A DNA stretch of 64,000 nt from VXYK01 sp965214565. Lineage in GTDB: Bacteria; Actinomycetota; Acidimicrobiia; Acidimicrobiales; Aldehydirespiratoraceae. This document shows positions 36,737 to 44,595 of the stretch, one piece after another. The number at the start of each line of letters is the position of its first letter. Position 1 is the stretch's first letter. The translations under genes were made by a program, and so were the position numbers. A model generated the notes under the pieces. The model made no database searches, was not told where the DNA came from, and saw nothing but the letters and a program-made list of their open reading frames with translations. Where the stretch lies: positions 620,001 through 684,000 of the forward strand of contig OZ243951.1 in NCBI GenBank assembly GCA_965214565.1. Reading direction: 5' to 3'.

Positions 36737-37012
36737 TCAGACTGTGTCGAGCGCGCTGACACCGGCCTGAAGCTCTCGAGTGATGAACGAGGAGTGCTCG
36801 CCGAGCGCCTCCGCCAGGTTCATCAGGTTCGGCCGGAACTCCGTGTTCCAGAGTTGATGGAAGCGGTCGGCCCGGTTGCCCTGCCAGGTGGTGCCCTCGA
36901 GCCCGGATTGAATCGCCCGGATCACGTCCTGCACTGCCTGCTGTTGCCGAGCAAAGTTGCCGGCCAACTGTTCCATCTGTGACTTGCTCATTACCAGCAT
37001 GTCGCCCGCCAT
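36737..37012 (-). CDS. WXG100-family (EsxA/B-like) secreted protein
   Basis: A 91-residue helical hairpin protein with the WxG turn in TTWQGNRADRF (W ~42) and amphipathic helices on each side, the usual length for WXG100. There is no signal peptide, as expected of type VII substrates. It has a perfect AAGGAGG ribosome site six bases before ATG 37012. It is encoded singly rather than as an EsxA/EsxB pair, so it may work as a homodimer, as Firmicutes EsxA does. The C-terminal YxxxD/E export signal of mycobacterial proteins is not seen. Probable partner: the EccC-like ATPase downstream. Confidence 0.88.
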   Translation of the reverse strand: MAGDMLVMSKSQMEQLAGNFARQQQAVQDVIRAIQSGLEGTTWQGNRADRFHQLWNTEFRPNLMNLAEALGEHSSFITRELQAGVSALDTV

Positions 37013-37112
37013 GTCTGTCCTCCTTGGTCATTCGGTTCAAAAGGGGGAAATTGGACCGGGGAAGTCCGCCGAACTAGAGGATCGCAGATATCAGCTTGAA
37101 AAGCAATCTAAT

Positions 37113-37141
37113 TCTACAATAAATATTAAATTAGCTGTAAA
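37113..37141 (-). promoter_or_regulatory. Candidate promoter for the WXG100 / FtsK-type operon
   Basis: On the minus strand a -35 TTTACA (37136-37141) and a -10 TGTAGA (37113-37118) are 17 bases apart within a markedly AT-rich stretch (about 37095-37141), unlike its surroundings. The predicted leader to ATG 37012 is ~95 bases. The unit therefore appears to be transcribed separately from the upstream enoyl-CoA hydratase. Confidence 0.45.
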
Positions 37142-37153
37142 GAAGACGTGTGC

Positions 37154-37942
37154 TCAGCCCGACAGTTCACGCTTGACCGCTCCGAGGGGATCCGCCTTGA
37201 AGGCTTGCACCGATGCTTGGTGCGCGGCGAGCGCCTGAAACTCCTGACCGGCACGCATAGCGGCACGGCCGCCCTCCACGTCGAACTGGCGATGAACCAT
37301 GCGCTTGTGAAGCTGAGCAAGATCCGTGGGGACCTGGGCGATCCGCTCCGCAACAGCGAGCACCGCAGCTTCGAGCTCGTCGGCCGCATATGCTCGGTTA
37401 GCCCAACCGATCCTGGCAGCTTCCATCCCGTCGATCGCATCGCCCGTCAGCATCACCTCCATGGCATGGCGCAGACCCAGCAGCGGCTCGTGATACTGCC
37501 AGTCTGGCGGCGAGGCCACCCGCACCACCGGATAGGAGATCTGCGCGTCGGCCGCCACGTAGACCAGGTCACAGGCCGATGCCAGCTCGGTCGCTCCGGC
37601 CATGGCGTAACCGTGCACCTGGGCGATCACGGGCTTCGCCAGATCCCAGATCGAGAACCAGCCGTCAGTCGCCTGGCGGCTCCAGGCCCCGTCACCGGGT
37701 GCGGAATGATACGGCGTGTCGTCCATCAACGGGCTGGCAAGGTCATAGCCCGACGAGAAACAGACACCGGCACCACGGACAATCGACACATGCACGTCGG
37801 GATCGTGGTCGTGCTCCTGCAACGCCGCGAACAACTCGGCTCGCAATGGTGTGGAGATGGCGTTGCGCTTCTCCGGACGGTTCAACGTCACATAGCGAAC
37901 ATGGGTCGCCGCTCGCTCTACGGTCACCAACTCCTCACTCAT
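37154..37942 (-). CDS. Enoyl-CoA hydratase/isomerase family protein
   Basis: A 262-residue crotonase-fold enzyme: YVTLNRPEKRNAIST, oxyanion region FSSGYDLASP, then VHGYAMAGATELASACDLVYVA and VMLTGDAIDG. It acts on an acyl-CoA thioester. In the second oxyanion region the usual Gly-Gly and catalytic Glu positions read AMAGATELA and RVASPPDWQ, so it may not be a plain hydratase. ATG 37942 overlaps the stop of the LLM oxidoreductase (ATGA), indicating co-translation and a shared pathway. Confidence 0.85.
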   Translation of the reverse strand: MSEELVTVERAATHVRYVTLNRPEKRNAISTPLRAELFAALQEHDHDPDVHVSIVRGAGVCFSSGYDLASPLMDDTPYHSAPGDGAWSRQATDGWFSIWDLAKPVIAQVHGYAMAGATELASACDLVYVAADAQISYPVVRVASPPDWQYHEPLLGLRHAMEVMLTGDAIDGMEAARIGWANRAYAADELEAAVLAVAERIAQVPTDLAQLHKRMVHRQFDVEGGRAAMRAGQEFQALAAHQASVQAFKADPLGAVKRELSG

Positions 37943-39027
37943 CAGATCTCCTGACTCTGCGCAATCGTTGCACTAGCTGCTGCTGCAACCGTGTCCCGGC
38001 TACCGGCCATGTCGGCGGCAACTTCGAGGCCCTCATCAGAATCACTGCGCACGATCAGGCCAGTGACGCCCGCCGGTACGACCTCGTGCCAGCGGCTCCG
38101 GCACCGCTTCGCCGACCCGAACAGCGAACCGGCATCGATGTACTCGTCTGGCACCGCGGCGACCGCCTCGTCTTTGCGGTCCGCCAACCACAGATCCTGG
38201 ATCCGTTGGGCAGCCTCGGGGAACCCCCGCCGGGCCATCGCCTCCTTGTGGAAGTTCTTGGACTCACTGCCCATGCCGCCCACATACATACCCGTCAGGG
38301 GTTTCTTCGCCTCGATTGCGGCTTTCACATCGCTGGTGATCTCGATGGTCAACCCGCCCATGATGTCGAAGTCATCAGGTCGACCGCCTCGGCGAGTCCA
38401 ACCCCGCTCAAGATTGGGTCCGTGGACCTCCCATCCGTCGGACCCGTATCCCATCGGCAGCCATCCGTCGCACACCTCCGCGGCGAGCGCAGTATTGAGC
38501 GGCGCACCCGCGGCGATCCAGATCTCGATGCTTCCCGCTGGGTGCAGGATCGACTTGAGCGCCTTGCCCTGCCCGATCGCGCCCGGCCCCTCATAGGGCA
38601 ATGAGATCTCGGTGCCGTCGTGGCTCACCGGCCCCTCGCGGGCGATGACCTTGCGCATGATCGCCACATAGTCACGGAGCCTGTTGACCGGCGACCCCCA
38701 CGGCTGGCCGTACCAGCCCTCCACTATCTGTGGGCCCGAAACCCCCAGTCCGACTATGACCCGGCCTCCGCCCGCCATGGCGTCGATCGTCATGGCCTGC
38801 ATGGCAGTGGCCGCCGGGGTGCGGGCCGCCAGTTGCACAACCCCGGTCGCCAGCTTGATCCTGCTGGTGTGGGCGGCCAGAAAAGCGAGCGGAGTCAGAG
38901 CATCGGAGCCGTACGCCTCAGCGGTCCAGACCGAGTGATAGCCGAGCCGTTCGACGAACTGCACCCGCTCAACGGGCACCTCGAGATGCGCAGCACGATA
39001 AAGGTCGAGTCCCAGACCGAGTTTCAC
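37942..39027 (-). CDS. LLM-class flavin (probably F420-dependent) oxidoreductase
   Basis: A 361-residue luciferase-like monooxygenase fold protein: GLGLDLYRAAHLEVPVER, GYHSVWTAEAYGSDALTPL, TGVVQLAARTPAATAMQAM, then GLGVSGPQIVEGWYGQPWG, typical of actinobacterial F420-dependent members. GTG 39027 follows GAGG at a good distance, and the extra 13 residues upstream look non-coding. It reduces or oxidises an unknown substrate, with F420 inferred from the family. It is coupled to the enoyl-CoA hydratase gene, so a CoA-linked substrate is possible. Confidence 0.85.
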   Translation of the reverse strand: MKLGLGLDLYRAAHLEVPVERVQFVERLGYHSVWTAEAYGSDALTPLAFLAAHTSRIKLATGVVQLAARTPAATAMQAMTIDAMAGGGRVIVGLGVSGPQIVEGWYGQPWGSPVNRLRDYVAIMRKVIAREGPVSHDGTEISLPYEGPGAIGQGKALKSILHPAGSIEIWIAAGAPLNTALAAEVCDGWLPMGYGSDGWEVHGPNLERGWTRRGGRPDDFDIMGGLTIEITSDVKAAIEAKKPLTGMYVGGMGSESKNFHKEAMARRGFPEAAQRIQDLWLADRKDEAVAAVPDEYIDAGSLFGSAKRCRSRWHEVVPAGVTGLIVRSDSDEGLEVAADMAGSRDTVAAAASATIAQSQEI

Positions 39028-39200
39028 TCTGCTCGCCTCACACGCTGCTCCTCTCACAGACCGCACTACCGCCGATCCTGCGTTCCGACACTTGGTCGCT
39101 CAATAACTTACGGGCCGTGTCGATAGTGTGCGCAATTGATGCGGACGCCACCTGCAACCTCCGGCATCCGGCCCGGCACCGGTCTGCCCGTCGGGCGTCC

Positions 39201-40664
39201 ATGACTGCACCGGACACTCTGTGGGGGCCCCGTCATCGCCCGGCGATGACCGCGCTGCTCTCGATCATCGCCATCGCCTCCTACAACAATCTGGCGGCGA
39301 CCGCGGTCCTCCCCGACATAGGCGACGACCTCGGCCGCATCAACCTGTTGCCCTGGGTGATCACCATCGAGTTGCTGACATCCGCGGTTGCAGTGCTCGC
39401 TGCCGGCCCGATCGTCGACAGCGTCGGGGTCCGCAGAACCTTCCGGTTCGCCGCGGTCGCGTTCATGATCACCTCGATCATCGTCGCCGCGGCCCCGTCG
39501 ATGCTCACTCTGATCGTGTCCCGAGCCGCCCAGGGAGTGTTCGCAGGCGGAGTCATGACGGTGGCCACCGCAGGAATCGGTGTTGCATTGCCGGCAGCGC
39601 TCCGACCCCGAGCATTCGCTGCCATTTCGACCGTCTGGGGTGTGATGGGCGTGGCCGGGCCCGCGGTCGCCGCTCTGCTGGTAGCAGTCGCCGATTGGCG
39701 CGCCACCTTCCTGGTCAATATTCCCGTAACCGCCGTCGCCTTGCTTTTCGGCTGGAACGCCCTGCCCGACCGTCAGAGTCCCGGCGCCGATACCAAAGCA
39801 GGGAATAAGCAGATCGACGGAGTGGGTCTCGTCCTCGTCACCATCGTCACCGCGGCCGTTCTCAGCCTCACCGCAACAACAACTTGGGTCGTGGTCGCAG
39901 GTGCCGTGACCATGCCCGTGGGCGTTGTCCTGTACCGCTTCTGGGCGCAGCACACGCCAGAACCCATCCTGCGGTTGCCCCACCTTAGTGCAGCTCGGTA
40001 TCGCAGTGTCCATCTCACCTCGATGGCGGTCCTCGCAGCAGGGGTCGGGGTCAACTCGCTGCTGCCGCTGTATGTCCGTGGTGTACGTCAGCAGAGCATC
40101 ACCGTCGCCGCCTTCTCGGTGCTGTACATGACCGTCGGCTGGACCGCCGGAGCCTGGCTCTCGAGTCGCCTTCAGGACCGTTGGCGGGGAGAGACGGTTA
40201 GTCTGGTGGGCTCGCTGATCGCCTTCCCGGCCACGGTGGCCGTCGCCGTGGTCATCCACACAGACGCATCTCTGCTGTTGGTGTACCTGGCGTTCGTGTG
40301 GCTCGGTGTCGGCGTCGGGACGATCACCTCCACCGGTGCCGCACTGCTCCAGAACCGCACCGAACTGGCGGAGATGGGACGCCTCAACGGCACCCACCAG
40401 TTTCTGAGGACGATCTCACTCACCATCGGCATCGCCGCGGCCGCGGCGATCACGCTCGCGGTGGTCGACCGCCGGACGGGCAACGTCGAGGCAGTGCGCG
40501 AACTGCTCAGCAACGACTCCGGGACCATCCCCGACGGCCTTGTCGACGCTTTGGCCGACGGTTACGCATGGGCCGCCACAACCGCCGCGGTCATCGCTGC
40601 GGTCACCATTCCCTCAGCCCTGCACCTGTTCCGAACCCGCCGCCACATCGACTCAGTTTCCTGA
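39201..40664 (+). CDS. MFS transporter, DHA2-like (14-helix) drug exporter type
   Basis: A 487-residue membrane protein with 12-14 hydrophobic helices: NNLAATAVLPDIGDDL in helix 1, GPIVDSVGVRRTF as the MFS loop motif, then VSRAAQGVFAGGVMTVA and GVMGVAGPAVAALL (antiporter motif C region). ATG 39201 begins MTAPDTLWG; the frame opens 28 codons earlier without a clear ribosome site. It probably exports a small compound by proton exchange. It is divergent from the LLM oxidoreductase gene. Confidence 0.85.
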   Translation: MTAPDTLWGPRHRPAMTALLSIIAIASYNNLAATAVLPDIGDDLGRINLLPWVITIELLTSAVAVLAAGPIVDSVGVRRTFRFAAVAFMITSIIVAAAPSMLTLIVSRAAQGVFAGGVMTVATAGIGVALPAALRPRAFAAISTVWGVMGVAGPAVAALLVAVADWRATFLVNIPVTAVALLFGWNALPDRQSPGADTKAGNKQIDGVGLVLVTIVTAAVLSLTATTTWVVVAGAVTMPVGVVLYRFWAQHTPEPILRLPHLSAARYRSVHLTSMAVLAAGVGVNSLLPLYVRGVRQQSITVAAFSVLYMTVGWTAGAWLSSRLQDRWRGETVSLVGSLIAFPATVAVAVVIHTDASLLLVYLAFVWLGVGVGTITSTGAALLQNRTELAEMGRLNGTHQFLRTISLTIGIAAAAAITLAVVDRRTGNVEAVRELLSNDSGTIPDGLVDALADGYAWAATTAAVIAAVTIPSALHLFRTRRHIDSVS

Positions 40665-40784
40665 GCCTGTCACGACACAAAAGAACCATGTGCTGGGCAC
40701 ACCCACCGCGCCTGCCAGTGACGACCCCCCATCACTGACACGACACCAGCACACCGCTAACTCCTGGGGAACCGGCCCACAGGT

Positions 40785-41186
40785 TCACGCGCCGACAACC
40801 TCCAACCCGGCGGATCGTGCCGCCTGGGCTTGGCGGACATCAAACGTGAGAAAGATCGTTGACTTGCCAACCAGTAGAGCCGAAGCCACGTGCAGCGCAT
40901 CGAGTGACCGGCATTGCGTCTGTTCTGCGATAACCGCGGCCCTGCCGCATGTGACTGAGTCGATATTGATGATCGCGAAGTAGGTGAGATCAGACTGGAA
41001 CTGTCGCCGCGCGCCGATCAGGTCCTCTCCTTGCAGCAGTCGGGCCAGATTTCGGCGAATCTCTACCTCGGTTATCTGGCACGTCACCCTCCGCGGGTCG
41101 CCTGCGATGAGACGTTCGGCCACTTCAGAGCCTTGTTCGGAGAGGTAGCGCTTCATCAACGCGCTGCTATCGACATACAGTGTCAT
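40785..41186 (-). CDS. PIN-domain toxin, VapC family
   Basis: A 133-residue PIN nuclease with the acidic residues expected for metal binding: Asp in LYVDSSALMKRYL, Glu in CQITEVEIRRNLA, Asp in QCRSLDALHVASALL and Asp in IFLTFDVRQA. VapC toxins cleave RNA (tRNA or rRNA) and are neutralised by the partner encoded 15 bases upstream. The 120 bases between this gene and the convergent MFS gene contain a weak inverted repeat (40716-40737) and nothing else. Confidence 0.9.
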   Translation of the reverse strand: MTLYVDSSALMKRYLSEQGSEVAERLIAGDPRRVTCQITEVEIRRNLARLLQGEDLIGARRQFQSDLTYFAIINIDSVTCGRAAVIAEQTQCRSLDALHVASALLVGKSTIFLTFDVRQAQAARSAGLEVVGA

Positions 41187-41201
41187 CGGCGAGACTCGAC
41201 C

Positions 41202-41462
41202 CTACCGGCCACGGTCTTCGTCCAATTCCTCTAATACGCTCAGTGGCGAGGCGTACCGTGAGGCCCTCGGCAACGACCCCAGAGAAGAAGGGGGCGTGAT
41301 CCATCCTTCTTCAATGCCGCGGTCAAGCGCCGATTCTTCTTCCAGTCCAATGAGTTGCGCCACCGGCCTGCCTCTGTCCGTAACGATTATTCGTTCTCCT
41401 CGGGAAGCCCTTACAACATGTTCAGACAGTCTTGCCTTGAGTTCTCGTATGCCCACGTTCAT
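41202..41462 (-). CDS. Antitoxin, Phd/YefM-type
   Basis: An 86-residue protein. The N-terminal half is the Phd/YefM DNA-binding fold (VGIRELKARLSEHVVRASRG, RIIVTDRGRPVAQLIGL). The C-terminal half (ALDRGIEEGWITPPS, SPLSVLEELDEDRGR) should wrap the PIN toxin. It binds its own promoter as autorepressor. No ribosome site precedes ATG 41462 and a promoter ends six bases upstream, so the message may be leaderless. Confidence 0.88.
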   Translation of the reverse strand: MNVGIRELKARLSEHVVRASRGERIIVTDRGRPVAQLIGLEEESALDRGIEEGWITPPSSLGSLPRASRYASPLSVLEELDEDRGR

Positions 41463-41468
41463 GTAGTT

Positions 41469-41498
41469 ACTTTATCTGCTCGTATGTAACCACATCAA
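41469..41498 (-). promoter_or_regulatory. Candidate leaderless promoter with short dyad for the toxin-antitoxin operon
   Basis: On the minus strand -35 TTGATG (41493-41498), 18 bases, -10 TAAAGT (41469-41474), then ATG six bases later. A 5-bp inverted repeat, GTTAC (41466-41470) and GTAAC (41486-41490), spans the -10 and spacer and could be the antitoxin operator. Confidence 0.4.
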
Positions 41499-41717
41499 CT
41501 GACGAGGCCGCCTCGCTCGTGTCTCCATTGACACTGATGGACCTACCACTGCTCTTTGTCGGAGACGACTTCACCCAGACCGACGTCCGCGCAGCCAACA
41601 GGGCAACCGACTGACAACGCCGAGACAGGGCCCTGTCAGCGGACCCACCCCTGCGACGGGTGCGACGGCCAACGTGCCTTCAACGCCGCTGATTGCCGAC
41701 GCGGTAGCCTCAAGGGC

Positions 41718-42914
41718 GTGAAAGCGCTCAGGTTCAGCCGCAAGGAAGTCCGCTACGTCGCGGCCATGGCGGCATCGAGGTTGCGGCCCGGTGCGGGCGC
41801 GGGGGTCGGGCCGCTGTCACTGGTCACCGACGACGCACCCGAACTGCCGGGCGACGGATGGCACCGCGTCTGGCCCCGCCTCTCGGGCATCTGCGGCAGC
41901 GATCTGGCAACCATCGACGGACATTCGTCGCGCTACTTCGAGGACTTCGTCTCGTTCCCCTTCGTGCTCGGACATGAGATCGTCGGGGAGTTGGCCGACG
42001 GTCGTCGAGTGCTGATCGAACCGGTCCTCGGTCACGCCGCCAGAGGCTTCCCGCTGCCCTTCAAAGACGCCGCACCCGCCGATGGCAACGACTACCGGCA
42101 CCTGAGGAGCGGACACCTCGAACCCGGCCTGCAGACAGGCTTCTGCGAAAGCACCGGCGGAGGCTGGGCCACCGAGTTCGTCGCGCACGAGAGCCAACTC
42201 CACGACGTTCCCGAGCAGATGAGCGACGAGACCGCGGTGACAGTTGAGCCGGTAGCCGGAGGCGTGCACGCCGCGCTGCGGGCCAGAGTCACCGACGGCG
42301 ACACCGTGGCGGTGATCGGTGCCGGCCCGATGGGTCTGGTGACCGTGGCCGCGCTGCGCAACTTCACCGCGCCGGGATCGATCATGATCGGTGCCAAGTA
42401 TCCAGCGCAGCGGGACCTGGCCGCCGAGTTCGGGGCTGATGTTGTGAGTTCCCCCGACGAACTCGGGCGGGCGGTGCGACGAGCCACCAGATCTTTCATG
42501 GTCGGTCCACGACTCTCCGGTGGTGCCGATGTGGTGATCGACGCGGTCGGTTCTGCAGAGACGATCACCCAGGCAATCGGCTTGTGCAGGCCGAGAGGCC
42601 GTGTGGTGCTGCTGGGAATGCCCGGAGTCGTCGATGTAGACCTCGCACCGGTGTGGCATCGAGAGACCGAACTCGTCGGCTCCTACACCTACGGCAGCGA
42701 GTCGCTGCGCGACGGACGCCGTGCAACCAGTTTCGAGCTGGCCATTGAACTCGCCGGAAAGGTGCCGTTCGACAAGATGCTGTCAGCGACCTATCCGCTG
42801 GACCGTTACCGCGACGCCCTGACGCACGCCGCCGAAGCCGGAAGTCGCGGCGCCGTCAAGATCGCCTTCGATCTCCGCACCGAAAACCGCCGCGGACTGC
42901 CGACGACCGAATGA
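41718..42914 (+). CDS. Zinc-type alcohol dehydrogenase-like protein (MDR superfamily)
   Basis: A 398-residue medium-chain dehydrogenase. The catalytic domain has SGICGSDLATIDG and LGHEIVGEL, the equivalents of the Cys and His-Glu zinc ligands. The cofactor domain has VIGAGPMGLVTVAAL, then DVVIDAVGSAETI and RGRVVLLGMPG. GTG 41718 after CAAGG is chosen; the longer frame to 41556 starts in Thr/Pro-rich noise. The structural-zinc four-Cys lobe of classical ADH is missing, replaced by a long loop (GHAARGFPLPFKDA...). It oxidises an alcohol or sugar alcohol with NAD(P). Its neighbours give no pathway. Confidence 0.85.
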   Translation: MKALRFSRKEVRYVAAMAASRLRPGAGAGVGPLSLVTDDAPELPGDGWHRVWPRLSGICGSDLATIDGHSSRYFEDFVSFPFVLGHEIVGELADGRRVLIEPVLGHAARGFPLPFKDAAPADGNDYRHLRSGHLEPGLQTGFCESTGGGWATEFVAHESQLHDVPEQMSDETAVTVEPVAGGVHAALRARVTDGDTVAVIGAGPMGLVTVAALRNFTAPGSIMIGAKYPAQRDLAAEFGADVVSSPDELGRAVRRATRSFMVGPRLSGGADVVIDAVGSAETITQAIGLCRPRGRVVLLGMPGVVDVDLAPVWHRETELVGSYTYGSESLRDGRRATSFELAIELAGKVPFDKMLSATYPLDRYRDALTHAAEAGSRGAVKIAFDLRTENRRGLPTTE

Positions 42915-42976
42915 GACCGGGAGGCGACTCGACCGGCTGAGTCGTGAGTTCGGCTCCCGCACGACAGAATAGACCG

Positions 42977-43474
42977 ATGGCCAAGACAAACCTTGACGAC
43001 GAGACAACCGCGGCGCTGACGCTCTTCAACGAGTACGTGGCCGCTGATCGCGAACGAACCCAGCGGGAGAAGAGGTTGCAGAAGGCCGAACGGGCCAAAG
43101 ATGACGCCGCGGCGCTGGTCAAGAAGCTGACCAAGAGCGGGTCGTCCAAGGAACGCACCGAAGCCGAGGCCGCCTACCTCGCTGCCGCAGAGAAGTGGAA
43201 AGCGCTGCGCGACGGCAAAGAACCTCCCGCCGACCCCCAAGACGAATCCAAACCCGGAACCGAGCCGGAACCAGAAGCCGAGGCAGACGCCGAAACCGAA
43301 GCCAAGGACAAACCAGAAACCGAGCCGGAAACCGAGGCAGAGGCCAAGGACGAACCGGAAACCGAGCCGGAAACCGAGGCAGAGGCCGAGGCCGACCTCA
43401 GCGGCGAAGAGGACTCAGACAAGACACCCGACAACGACGATGACGACGACAACCGGGAATCGACAGCGAGTTAG
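42977..43474 (+). CDS. Small acidic repeat protein, function unknown
   Basis: A 165-residue protein. Residues 1-75 form a charged helix, probably coiled coil (ADRERTQREKRLQKAERAKD, then AEAAYLAAAEKWKAL). The rest is Glu/Pro/Thr/Asp-rich and disordered, including an exact-length 14-residue tandem unit, and it ends in a poly-Asp patch. ATG 42977 is preferred over an upstream start at 42944. There is no signal peptide or membrane segment. No family recognised; a scaffold-like or nucleoid/ribosome-associated helper cannot be told apart from the sequence. Confidence 0.7.
   Translation: MAKTNLDDETTAALTLFNEYVAADRERTQREKRLQKAERAKDDAAALVKKLTKSGSSKERTEAEAAYLAAAEKWKALRDGKEPPADPQDESKPGTEPEPEAEADAETEAKDKPETEPETEAEAKDEPETEPETEAEAEADLSGEEDSDKTPDNDDDDDNRESTAS
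43301..43384 (+). repeat. 42-bp tandem repeat in the acidic protein gene
   Basis: Two adjacent units, 43301-43342 and 43343-43384, encode AKDKPETEPETEAE and AKDEPETEPETEAE. They are nearly identical at DNA level, so copy number could vary between strains. Confidence 0.8.
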
Positions 43475-43518
43475 GCTGAGCCCGTGACTACAAATTGCTG
43501 ACGCGGCGACCGCCCAAC

Positions 43519-44511
43519 TCAGTCGCCCATAGCAGCCGACGCGAAAGCGTGGAGTTCCCGCGCTGTGTCGGGACCGGCCGGCGTGTACATCACTTCGGTG
43601 ACACCGGACTGCGCGGCCGCCTCCACCCGCGCACGAATCTCATCAGCGGTCCCCACCCAGGACATGCCGGCAATGGCCTCGCCGCTTGCCGCCATCACCG
43701 GCGCGTCGCGTTCAACCAGATGGGTGACATGGCCCTCCCAAACAACCAGGTGACACTCGCCGGCCGGACGTTCGGCCTCGATTCCTGCCCGCCAGTCGGC
43801 ACCTCCGGGCATAGTGTCCACCGCTTCGGGCGCTGCCTGATAAATCCCGTGGTAGGCGACCATGTGCCACGGCCCGATCGCCGCAGCCGGGCGGGGATCG
43901 TCGATCACTTCGCCGTCGTCGAGCACAGTTCCCGACACCATCTGCACACGCTCACCGAACCCTTCGGCCGGCGGAAACATGTTCATGATCCCGCCAGCCT
44001 CCAACTCGGTCGCCACGCTGATCCCTTTGGGGCCGAACGCGCTCAATAACAGCGGCACGTTGATCGGTCGGGAGACGGCCAAGTCCGGGTGGTGCATCAT
44101 CTGGCAGGGCTTGTTGTCGATCTCCACCGTCTCACCGGCGAGTAGGGCCTTGAGCTGCGTCAGGTATGTGCCCATGAACTTCCAGGTCAGGGCAGGTTGA
44201 TCAAAGCACCATCGCGCCGAGGCCCCAGTCCCGAAGCCATAGGCACAACGTCCTGGAGCGAGGCGTTCCATGGTGGCAATCGCCGAGGCGGTCACCATGG
44301 GATGGCGCGAATGAGGCACCAACACTGCGGTGCCGAGACCGATCCGCTCGGTGACCGAGGCTAGGCGAGCCAGTGTCATCCACACGTCTTCGTAGATCGC
44401 CGGCGAGTCGTACAGCCAGTACCGCTCAAAACCCAACTCCTCGGCCAGGACCACCAGATCTTCGGTCTGCGGTCCGGGCGCGGTCGCCACCGAGATCTTG
44501 ATACCGCTCAT
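43519..44511 (-). CDS. LLM-class flavin (probably F420-dependent) oxidoreductase, second copy
   Basis: A 330-residue luciferase-like protein: VLAEELGFERYWLYDSPAI, RIGLGTAVLVPHSRHPMVTA, GRCAYGFGTGASARW, LLLSAFGPKGISVA. These are typical of F420-dependent members (methylenetetrahydromethanopterin-reductase-like). ATG 44511 follows AAGGAG by six bases. It shares only the fold with the protein at 37942-39027. The substrate is unknown. It lies downstream of an SDR gene in the same direction, so a two-step redox pathway is possible. Confidence 0.85.
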   Translation of the reverse strand: MSGIKISVATAPGPQTEDLVVLAEELGFERYWLYDSPAIYEDVWMTLARLASVTERIGLGTAVLVPHSRHPMVTASAIATMERLAPGRCAYGFGTGASARWCFDQPALTWKFMGTYLTQLKALLAGETVEIDNKPCQMMHHPDLAVSRPINVPLLLSAFGPKGISVATELEAGGIMNMFPPAEGFGERVQMVSGTVLDDGEVIDDPRPAAAIGPWHMVAYHGIYQAAPEAVDTMPGGADWRAGIEAERPAGECHLVVWEGHVTHLVERDAPVMAASGEAIAGMSWVGTADEIRARVEAAAQSGVTEVMYTPAGPDTARELHAFASAAMGD

Positions 44512-44595
44512 CACCACTCCTTGGGTCGTTTCTGAGACTCAACCCACGACTACACCACATCACCCCCAACAACAACAACCCGCCGAAGCGACCGG

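Noticed and set aside
39108..40397. Minus-strand ORF of 429 codons.
   Set aside because: Antisense of the MFS transporter; rich in His/Asp/Gly in the way antisense frames of membrane proteins usually are.
42900..43480. Short regular repeats considered as a CRISPR array.
   Set aside because: The repeats are in-frame, adjacent 42-bp coding units without spacers.
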